Assembly: GCA_001818895.1 (NCBI GenBank)
Contig: MHLB01000019.1
Span: forward strand, 2,029 to 9,840
Length of the DNA: 7,812 bases
Origin: Candidatus Liptonbacteria bacterium RIFCSPLOWO2_01_FULL_53_13
GTDB lineage: Bacteria; Patescibacteriota; Minisyncoccia; UBA6257; 2-01-FULL-56-20
Direction: 5' to 3'
This document shows, piece after piece, positions 1-4,178 of this stretch. How positions within the stretch are numbered: the stretch's first letter is position 1; every line of letters starts with the position of its first letter. A program made the translations under genes and the position numbers. Below the pieces are notes generated by a model. It was not told the origin of the DNA and did not search any database. It was given only the letters and a program-made list of their open reading frames with translations.

Positions 1-103
1 AGAAGAGCGGGGAGGTGCTGCCATGAGACGGGCGTGAATAGAGAATAAGGAATTAAGAATTACGGAGTAACGGGAAAGACGGAGAATTAATCCCGGAGGA
101 CGA

Positions 104-148
104 ATAGGTCCAATAGGACGGATAAGTCCTATGGGTCCTATGTTGACT
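104..148. repeat. 9-bp tandem repeat with inverted symmetry
   Basis: Consecutive 9-mers can be read as ATAGGTCCA, ATAGGACGG, ATAAGTCCT, ATGGGTCCT and ATGTTGACT, a degenerate array with consensus near ATAGGTCCT. The array also folds: bases 104-119 pair with 126-141 at 14 of 16 positions, with a 6-base loop. The final unit supplies the putative -35 hexamer of the rplJ promoter. The hairpin is followed by a short T run, so it could also end an upstream transcript, but that is weaker. Bases 1-103 hold no gene I can support. A few codons at the extreme left edge could be the tail of an upstream gene. Confidence 0.6.
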
Positions 149-172
149 TTTTCCCCGCCTTTGTGCTAACCT
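143..172 (+). promoter_or_regulatory. Probable promoter of the rplJ-rplL operon
   Basis: TTGACT at 143-148 matches five of six bases of the -35 consensus. About 17-18 bases downstream is a weak extended -10 (TG at 164-165, then TAACCT at 167-172). Initiation near 178-181 would place the 5' end exactly at the start of the L10-type leader, which is the main reason for believing it. The -10 is poor, so this call rests partly on position. Confidence 0.5.
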
Positions 173-181
173 TTTCCTGTT

Positions 182-296
182 CCAAAGACCGCAGGCGACC
201 AGCAATGGTATCCTCTTTCGCTCTCACGAGCTTCGGAGGACAAGTAAGCCCTGCCGAGGAATAGCGATAGTTTTGCTATTTTAAGGCGGCCTTTGG
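182..296 (+). promoter_or_regulatory. Ribosomal protein L10 leader
   Basis: This RNA element lies upstream of rplJ and resembles the L10 leader family (Rfam L10_leader). It has the characteristic AGACCGCAGGCG segment (187-197), which pairs back through GCAGG (191-195) to CCTGC (250-254). Inside are nested stems: TCCTC (211-215) with GAGGA (236-240), and GCTC (220-223) with GAGC (228-231). A further hairpin pairs AATAGC (260-265) with GCTATT (275-280). In known bacteria the L10-(L7/L12) complex binds this leader and represses its own operon. That role is inferred here from family knowledge. The ends 182-192 and 286-296 are complementary at 10 of 11 positions and would close the whole element. 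Confidence 0.75.
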
Positions 297-312
297 AGAA
301 AGGTCGTTTTTT
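287..312 (+). terminator. Transcription attenuator in the rplJ leader
   Basis: CGGCCTTT (287-294) pairs with AAAGGTCG (299-306), with one G-U pair and a GGAG loop, and is followed directly by six T. This is the form of an intrinsic terminator placed before rplJ. The left arm is the same segment that can pair with 182-192, so terminator and leader closure exclude each other. This suggests attenuation controlled by L10 binding, as reported for the Bacillus rplJ leader. The mechanism is inference. Confidence 0.65.
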
Positions 313-374
313 GTTAGTTTTTCTTCGCGAGCTGTGCGAGCGTTAGAAAAATAACAACCCCGCCATGGCGGGGT
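313..374 (+). repeat. Two further hairpins in the rplJ 5' UTR
   Basis: GTTAGTTTTTCT (313-324) pairs with AGAAAAATAAC (345-355) with one bulged G. Directly after it, 357-374 is a perfect 18-base palindrome (ACCCCGCCA and its complement). Neither is followed by a T run, so they are not simple terminators. The segment from here to the rplJ ATG at 435 holds no gene and no clear ribosome binding site. Confidence 0.6.
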
Positions 375-434
375 ACTCGATTCTGTAGATGTATTTTCAT
401 CGTCTACCGACTCGAAAATCCATACATAATCGGT

Positions 435-944
435 ATGAAGACCAAACTACAAAAACAGGAAGAACTGAAGAAGGGCGAGGCGATGGCGGAGACGAGCGCC
501 GGCGTGATTTTGGTGGATTTCTCCAAAGTGAAAACCGCCGATTTGCGCAATTTGCGCCGCGACCTTACGAGAGACAAGAACCCGCTCTTCATTATGAAGA
601 AACAGCTCTTGGGGCTCATGCTTACCAAGCGGGGCGCGCAATTCTCCGGAGCGGACTTCAAAACATCCGTGGGAGCGGTATTCGTTTCCAATTTTGAATC
701 CGCGGCAAGCGCGGTCTATAAGTTCTTCAAGGGGATGGAGAAGGAGAAGAAGATAGAGGGAAAGAAGATTTTGGGCGCGTACGACTTTGCGAACGGCAAT
801 GTATTTATGCCGAAAGAGCAGGTGGAATTTTTGGGCAGTCTGCCTCCGCGCGAGGTACTGCTCGGACAGCTCTTCGCCATGATTGCGGCGCCCATCAAGT
901 CGTTCTTGTACGTGCTGGACCAAAAAGCAAAGCAGGCGAAATAA
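435..944 (+). CDS. rplJ: 50S ribosomal protein L10
   Basis: L10 anchors the L7/L12 dimers on the large ribosomal subunit and so builds the stalk that recruits translation GTPases. The 169-residue protein has the family length and order. A basic N-terminal helix is followed by the core strand GVILVDFSKVKTADLRNLRRDL (residues about 23-44), the NPLFIMKKQLL segment that matches the canonical 'KVVKNTLL' region, and a central KGMEKEKKIEGKKILGAY. The PPREVLLGQL and AAPIKSFLYVLDQ helices near the C-terminus lead into the L7/L12-binding end. The start at 435 gives the expected basic N-terminus; an internal ATG at 483 is less likely. No Shine-Dalgarno is visible upstream of ATG. The gene is preceded by an L10-type leader and followed by rplL, the usual order, so autoregulation is expected. 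Confidence 0.93.
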   Translation: MKTKLQKQEELKKGEAMAETSAGVILVDFSKVKTADLRNLRRDLTRDKNPLFIMKKQLLGLMLTKRGAQFSGADFKTSVGAVFVSNFESAASAVYKFFKGMEKEKKIEGKKILGAYDFANGNVFMPKEQVEFLGSLPPREVLLGQLFAMIAAPIKSFLYVLDQKAKQAK

Positions 945-970
945 TTAATCAAGGAAAAAGGTCGTCATAG

Positions 971-1064
971 TTACGAAATTACGAATAGGTACGAAAGGTA
1001 CGAATAAATGCAATAATTTAAGGGCAAGAATTCGTATATTCGTAAAAGATTCGTAATTTCGTAA
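971..1064. repeat. Long rplJ-rplL intergenic hairpin of eight TACGAA units
   Basis: Four copies of TACGAA start at 972, 980, 990 and 999, and four copies of the complement TTCGTA start at 1031, 1039, 1050 and 1058. The outer 16 bases of each arm (971-986 and 1049-1064) are perfectly complementary; the inner units pair with small bulges. It fills most of the 127-base gap and ends 7 bases before the rplL ATG. There is no T run after it, so a terminator is unlikely. RNA processing, mRNA stabilisation or a mobile repeat remnant are all possible. Confidence 0.85.
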
Positions 1065-1071
1065 AACCAAA

Positions 1072-1434
1072 ATGGAAAAGTACAACGAACTCATCTCGCA
1101 AATTGAAAAATTGCCCGTCGTTGAGCTCGCAGAGCTCGTGAAGGCGCTTGAAGAGAAATTCGGCATCTCCGCGGCGGCAATGGCAGCGGGCCCTGCGGCG
1201 GGCGGCGAAGCGGCGGAAGAAAAGACAAGCTTCAATGTCTTTTTGAAATCCGCGGGCGAGCAGAAGATCAACGTCATCAAGGTGGTCCGCGAAGCGACCG
1301 GCTTGGGGCTCAAGGAGTCCAAAGACATCGCCGACGGCGCGCCGAAGATGGTGAAGGAAGGGTTGAAGAAAGAAGAAGCGGAGGAATTGAAAAAGAAGTT
1401 GGAGGGTGCAGGGGGAACGGCGGAGATACAGTAA
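1072..1434 (+). CDS. rplL: 50S ribosomal protein L7/L12
   Basis: L7/L12 is the multicopy stalk protein that binds and activates EF-Tu, EF-G and other translation GTPases. At 120 residues it has the family length and its three parts. The N-terminal dimerisation helices are residues about 1-30 ([25 protein letters not shown]). An Ala/Gly-rich hinge follows at about 33-48, then the C-terminal domain with the signature [42 protein letters not shown]. The Lys/Gly-rich GTPase-facing surface is intact. The start is chosen because it gives the standard N-terminus. No Shine-Dalgarno is visible; instead the long TACGAA hairpin ends a few bases before ATG. It is cotranscribed with rplJ, and a strong terminator begins at its stop codon. 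Confidence 0.96.
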   Translation: MEKYNELISQIEKLPVVELAELVKALEEKFGISAAAMAAGPAAGGEAAEEKTSFNVFLKSAGEQKINVIKVVREATGLGLKESKDIADGAPKMVKEGLKKEEAEELKKKLEGAGGTAEIQ

Positions 1435-1469
1435 AAACAAAAACGAGCCCTTGGGCTCGTTTTTGTTTT
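1434..1469 (+). terminator. Intrinsic terminator after rplL
   Basis: A perfect 17-bp inverted repeat: 1434-1450 (A-rich, ending CGAGCCC) pairs with 1453-1469 (GGGCTCG, then a T-rich tail) around a 2-base centre. The GC core is flanked by A and T runs on both sides, so it should work in both directions. The left arm starts at the last base of the rplL stop codon. Confidence 0.95.
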
Positions 1470-1518
1470 ATGACTTATTCGCGATATTTGCTACATTTGC
1501 GTTATTCGCGACTACTCA

Positions 1519-1547
1519 TTGAAAACGTCCGCGGTTTTGGGTATAGT
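1519..1547 (+). promoter_or_regulatory. Promoter of tRNA-Val
   Basis: TTGAAA (1519-1524) and TATAGT (1542-1547) are separated by 17 bases, each matching five of six consensus bases. Initiation near 1554 leaves a leader of about 6 bases before the mature tRNA 5' end at 1561. With no terminator after the tRNA, the same promoter probably also drives the Cys-rich gene at 1635. Confidence 0.8.
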
Positions 1548-1560
1548 GGGGAGGTTCGTT

Positions 1561-1632
1561 GCGCCCTTAGCTCAGTGGTAGAGCGTTCGATTCACATTCG
1601 AAAGGCCGTAGGTCCGATCCCTACAGGGCGCA
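1561..1632 (+). tRNA. tRNA-Val (anticodon CAC)
   Basis: The full cloverleaf can be drawn. The acceptor stem is GCGCCCT (1561-1567) with AGGGCGC (1625-1631), and A1632 is the discriminator base. The D arm is GCTC/GAGC (1570-1573, 1581-1584). The anticodon arm is TTCGA/TCGAA (1586-1590, 1598-1602) with loop TTCACAT, so the anticodon is CAC, which reads the Val codon GTG. The T arm is GTAGG/CCTAC (1608-1612, 1620-1624). CCA is not encoded. The T loop reads TCCGATC, so position 55 is C where U is almost universal. The next gene starts 2 bases later. Confidence 0.93.
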
Positions 1633-1637
1633 CTATG
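1625..1637 (+). promoter_or_regulatory. Ribosome binding site inside the tRNA acceptor stem
   Basis: AGGG at 1625-1628 lies 6 bases before the ATG at 1635 and is the only Shine-Dalgarno-like sequence available. It is also part of the 3' acceptor strand of tRNA-Val. In an unprocessed transcript it would be paired with the 5' acceptor strand. After tRNA 3' processing it would be removed, leaving a nearly leaderless mRNA that begins CTATG. Confidence 0.4.
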
Positions 1638-3503
1638 CCGACGTCATCCGAGGTTAAAACCTGCCAGAATTGCAAACAGTCATTTGCGATAGACGCTTCT
1701 GACTTTTCGTTTTACGAAAAGATGAAGGTCCCGCCGCCGACATTCTGCGTGGAATGCCGCGAGCAGAGGCGGCTTGCGTTCAGGAACGAGCGCGCGCTCT
1801 ATAAGCGGAAATGCGACCTGTGCGGAAAAATGGTCGTGGCACGCGTGTCGCCCGACAAGCCGTACCCGATGTACTGCCAGGAATGCTGGTGGTCGGACAA
1901 GTGGGACCCGATGCAATACGGGCGGGCATACGATTTTTCGCGCCCGTTTTTTGAGCAGTACAAGGAACTTCTGAACGCCACTCCGCACGTGTCGCTCTTG
2001 AATTCCAATATGGTGAACAGCGAATGGGCGAATCAGGAAACGGACGACAAGAACTGCTATCTGAACGTGGGAGGGCATTTCAACGAGGACTCCGCCTACA
2101 ATACTTTTGAGCTCAACGGGAGGGATTCGTTTGATAACTACTGGGTGATGCGCCCGGAGCTTTGCTATGAAAGCGTCAATTGCGACAGGTGCTATCGGAC
2201 GCTCTTCTCAACCGAATGTTTTGATTGCCGCGACGCCGTACTTTCGTACGATTGCAGGAACTGCCTCAATGTCTTCGGATGCGCCGGACTGCGCAACAAG
2301 CAATACTATATTTTCAATGTCCCGCACACCAAAGAAGAATACGAAACATTTTTGGCGGAGAATCGGCTGTCCTCCCGCGCGAAACTTGCCGAGCTCGCGA
2401 AAAAAGCGGAGGCGGTATGGATGCGCTCTCCGCGCCGGTATGCGCTTATCATTAAGACCAGCCGCGCGACGGGGAATTTTATCACCGAGTCAAAAAATGC
2501 CGAAAATTGCTGGAACGCCGAGCGGGTGGAGGACTGCAAGAATCTTTATATCGGCGTGGATATGAAAGACAGCCAGGACTGCTCCACGATTGGTTGGGGC
2601 GAACTGAACTACGAAGGCGCGCATTGCGGGGGACTCTACAACTCAAAATTCTTTTTGTTCATGTTCGGCGGAGGAAACGTCAAAGGAAGAAACTCATCGT
2701 TCCTTGAATATTGCTATGCGACCATCACAAGCAATAATTGTTTCGGATGCGCGAACTTCAGGAGCAAGCAGTATTGTATTTTAAACAAGCAATACACGAA
2801 AGAAGAGTACGAAGCACTGGTGCCGAAGATCAAGAAACAGATGGAGGAGATGCCGTATGTGGTGGCGACAAGCGACACGCGACCCGCCCGAACGACTAAT
2901 GCCGTTCAGTCGGGCGGGCAAGCGACAAGGAAAATCGAATACCGATATGGGGAATTTTTCCCCGTTGACCTTTCTCCCTTCGGGTACAACGAGACCGTCG
3001 CGCAGGAATATTTCCCGCTTACCAAGGAACAGGCACTCGCGCGCGGATACCCGTGGAGCGAATACGACGCCGCGACGCACTATGCATTTTCAGATTACAC
3101 GGTCCCCGACGACATTGCGGATGTGAAAGACGATATTCTGGAGAAAGTGCTGAAATGCGAGGTTTCGGGAAAGGCATACAGAATCATTCCCATGGAGCTC
3201 GCGTTTTACCGGCGCATGAGCCTGCCGGTTCCCTCCAAATCGCCGCTTGAACGGCACAAAGAGCGGATGGCGAAATTACTGCCGAAGAAACTTTTTGAAC
3301 GGCAATGCCAGTGCGCCGGCAAAACTAACAACTCGCCACTGACAACTGACAACGGAGAATCGGGGCATAAGTCAAAATATGTAAATACAGCCACGCATTT
3401 TCACGGCGAGAACCCCTGCCCGAACACGTTCAAGACGCCGTATTCACCGGAACGTCCCGAAATAGTATACTGTGAACAGTGCTATCAGGCGGAAGTGGCA
3501 TAA
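1635..3503 (+). CDS. Cys-rich zinc-ribbon family protein, paralog 1
   Basis: This protein of 622 residues and 31 cysteines has no function known to me. It belongs to a family common in CPR genomes. Two zinc ribbons open it: C10-x2-C13...C38-x2-C41, with DFSFYEKMKVPPPTFC between the pairs (similar to the Pfam zf-trcl type), and C60-x2-C63...C81-x2-C84. A middle rich in Cys, Tyr, Asn and Asp follows (about 140-390). It carries the cap FGCxxxRxKxYxIxN...TKEEYE twice, at about 215-236 and 371-392. The third ribbon (about 508-540) has lost most cysteines. The tail has CQC (558-560) and YSPERPEIVYCEQC (603-616). No signal peptide or membrane segment is seen, so it is probably cytoplasmic. An upstream in-frame ATG at 1470 would run the protein through the tRNA and is rejected; both paralogs support the start at 1635. 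Two repeat-derived in-frame inserts are described separately. Confidence 0.88.
   Translation: MPTSSEVKTCQNCKQSFAIDASDFSFYEKMKVPPPTFCVECREQRRLAFRNERALYKRKCDLCGKMVVARVSPDKPYPMYCQECWWSDKWDPMQYGRAYDFSRPFFEQYKELLNATPHVSLLNSNMVNSEWANQETDDKNCYLNVGGHFNEDSAYNTFELNGRDSFDNYWVMRPELCYESVNCDRCYRTLFSTECFDCRDAVLSYDCRNCLNVFGCAGLRNKQYYIFNVPHTKEEYETFLAENRLSSRAKLAELAKKAEAVWMRSPRRYALIIKTSRATGNFITESKNAENCWNAERVEDCKNLYIGVDMKDSQDCSTIGWGELNYEGAHCGGLYNSKFFLFMFGGGNVKGRNSSFLEYCYATITSNNCFGCANFRSKQYCILNKQYTKEEYEALVPKIKKQMEEMPYVVATSDTRPARTTNAVQSGGQATRKIEYRYGEFFPVDLSPFGYNETVAQEYFPLTKEQALARGYPWSEYDAATHYAFSDYTVPDDIADVKDDILEKVLKCEVSGKAYRIIPMELAFYRRMSLPVPSKSPLERHKERMAKLLPKKLFERQCQCAGKTNNSPLTTDNGESGHKSKYVNTATHFHGENPCPNTFKTPYSPERPEIVYCEQCYQAEVA
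2863..2929. repeat. In-frame palindromic repeat insert within paralog 1
   Basis: CCCGCCCGA (2883-2891) pairs with TCGGGCGGG (2910-2918). Heptamers ending GAC lie to the left (TGGCGAC, AAGCGAC, ACGCGAC; 2863-2883) and one AAGCGAC to the right (2920-2926). CAAGCGACA occurs as a direct repeat at 2869-2877 and 2919-2927. At this point paralog 1 carries about 20 residues more than paralogs 2 and 3 between the PY and YGE motifs. The insert is therefore about 60 bases, in frame, and translated as low-complexity sequence. Confidence 0.7.
3325..3352. repeat. In-frame heptamer array near the 3' end of paralog 1
   Basis: Four 7-base units follow one another: CTAACAA, CTCGCCA, CTGACAA, CTGACAA. In the protein this lies between CQCAG and YVNTATHFH, where paralog 1 has about 12 more residues than the two other copies. 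It encodes a Thr/Asn-rich stretch without parallel in them. In another phase the units read AACTGAC, close to the AAGTGAC/AAGCGAC heptamers at 5950-5970. Confidence 0.65.
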
Positions 3504-3505
3504 TG

Positions 3506-3537
3506 TTATTCCAATGTTCTCAAGAACATTGGAATAA
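3506..3537. repeat. 15-bp perfect inverted repeat after paralog 1
   Basis: Bases 3506-3520 and 3523-3537 are perfect complements around a CA centre, starting 2 bases after the stop codon of paralog 1. There is no T run afterwards, so it is a poor intrinsic terminator, though it could protect the mRNA 3' end. It is the first of a cluster of palindromes. Confidence 0.85.
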
Positions 3538-3555
3538 AGTTGGCTACCCGTCTAT

Positions 3556-3673
3556 CCCCGTAGCAAGCTACGGGGTGTTGCGCGGGCAGCACCGTGGCAA
3601 CTTTGTTGGCAAGGTGCGCCCGCCGGGCGCTCGCGCGTTACTGCGCCGCTCACCCCCGCGGCAAGCCGCGGGG
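3556..3673. repeat. REP-like palindrome cluster
   Basis: Two GC-rich hairpins with the same CAAG tip bracket the block: CCCCGTAG/CTACGGGG (3556-3575) and CCCCGCGG/CCGCGGGG (3654-3673). Between them a third structure pairs 3582-3593 with 3613-3623 (11 bp, one bulge). Hairpins of this kind, ending CGGGGT, resemble the REP elements handled by RAYT (TnpA-REP) transposases in other bacteria. That is family resemblance only; no transposase is in the window. I see no convincing gene between 3504 and 3731. Confidence 0.65.
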
Positions 3674-3705
3674 TATTCTCCGGCGCTTCCAATAAGAAAA
3701 TGAAG

Positions 3706-3733
3706 TTGACAACAGAAACGGATTACCTACAAT
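3706..3733 (+). promoter_or_regulatory. Near-consensus promoter implying a leaderless mRNA
   Basis: TTGACA (3706-3711, perfect -35) and TACAAT (3728-3733, five of six) are 16 bases apart. The -10 overlaps the first possible ATG (3732), so that ATG cannot be the start on this transcript. Initiation is expected at about 3740-3741, exactly at the second in-frame ATG. Confidence 0.8.
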
Positions 3734-3740
3734 GGGAAGT

Positions 3741-4049
3741 ATGAGAAAGACGATAAAAAAGGGAGCGCAAAAGAAGACCGATAAGGGCATCGGGGTTATC
3801 CTTGAACACATTGATTCCAGGTTGGACATCGTTGTTGAGGGGCAGCATGCATTAGGCGTTCAAATTAATCATGTTGATGGGAAGGTGGATACTCTGCGAG
3901 AGGAAATGAATTATAAGTTTGACGCGGTGTTTGACGAACTTCATTTGATCCGCAATGACCTCAAGGAAAAAGTGGGACGCGATGAATTTACGGTGCTTGA
4001 AAAGCGCATGGCAGTACTCGAAAAGCGCGTGGCACATATCAGCAAGTAA
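3741..4049 (+). CDS. Small coiled-coil protein of unknown function
   Basis: This 102-residue charged protein belongs to no family I can name with a function. It opens with a Lys-rich segment (MRKTIKKGAQKKTDK). A long predicted coiled coil follows: the VDGKVDTLREEM part, then YKFDAVFDELHLIRNDLKEKVGRDEF, then the duplicated VLEKRMA/VLEKRVA near the C-terminus. The DNA of that last pair is a near-direct repeat (about 3998-4035). There are no cysteines, signal peptide or membrane segment. Similar short 'IRxDLKEKVGRDEF' coiled-coil proteins occur widely in CPR and other bacteria as hypothetical proteins. The start at 3741 rather than 3732 is chosen because the promoter's -10 covers 3732. It lies between repeat clusters inside the Cys-rich gene array; no functional link is evident. 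Confidence 0.75.
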   Translation: MRKTIKKGAQKKTDKGIGVILEHIDSRLDIVVEGQHALGVQINHVDGKVDTLREEMNYKFDAVFDELHLIRNDLKEKVGRDEFTVLEKRMAVLEKRVAHISK

Positions 4050-4055
4050 AAAGAA

Positions 4056-4175
4056 ATGGGTACCGAAGCCCGCACCTGCCAAAATCCCGACGTTTCAGCT
4101 ACCGACGCTTTGGTCGGAGAGCCGACTGTAAACGTCGGCTTCGGGACCCCGACCCCGAAGGCGTCGGGGTTGTAA
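4056..4175 (+). pseudogene. Truncated head of a Cys-rich family gene / upstream ORF
   Basis: This ORF of 39 codons plus stop starts MGTEARTCQN, matching the family starts MNTEIRDCQN and MADSETKVCQN. After ten residues the similarity stops, and the remaining reading frame runs through inverted-repeat DNA (4085-4170). It begins 6 bases after the coiled-coil gene's stop codon and ends 3 bases before the ATG of paralog 2. It is most simply the remnant of another paralog interrupted by a palindromic element. It could still be translated and feed ribosomes to paralog 2, which has no Shine-Dalgarno of its own. Confidence 0.6.
4085..4170. repeat. CCGAC/GTCGG inverted-repeat cluster before paralog 2
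   Basis: Several hairpins share a CCGAC core: CCGAC with GTCGG (4102-4117), AGCCGAC with GTCGGCT (4120-4140), and ACCCCGAC with GTCGGGGT (4147-4170). In addition CCGACGTTT (4087-4095) can pair with AAACGTCGG (4130-4138), competing with the inner stems. No T run follows any of them. The cluster lies within the truncated family head and ends 8 bases before the paralog 2 ATG. Confidence 0.7.
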
Positions 4176-4178
4176 CCC

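Noticed and set aside
1..60. Tail of an upstream gene such as rplA
   Set aside because: Stops appear within 50 bases in all three forward frames, and the few residues left cannot be assigned to any protein.
404..952. Minus-strand open frames opposite rplJ
   Set aside because: They are mirror frames of a well-supported ribosomal gene, with no homology-like features of their own.
971..1064. Intrinsic terminator between rplJ and rplL
   Set aside because: The stem is AT-rich and no T run follows it; the true operon terminator is at 1434-1469.
1470..1634. In-frame ATG at 1470 that would add 55 residues to paralog 1
   Set aside because: The extension would run through the tRNA promoter and the whole tRNA-Val; the other two copies begin only 7-8 residues before their first Cys, matching a start at 1635.
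3506..3673. CRISPR array
   Set aside because: The palindromes differ from one another, and there are no regularly spaced identical repeats with unique spacers.
3503..3703. 66-residue ORF (MLFQCSQEHW...) overlapping the paralog 1 stop as TAATG
   Set aside because: It consists almost entirely of the palindrome cluster, and its composition follows the hairpins rather than codon use. A translated short product cannot be excluded, but nothing supports it.
3732..3740. First ATG (3732) as start of the coiled-coil gene
   Set aside because: It lies within the -10 element TACAAT, so it would not be on the transcript from that promoter; 3741 fits better.
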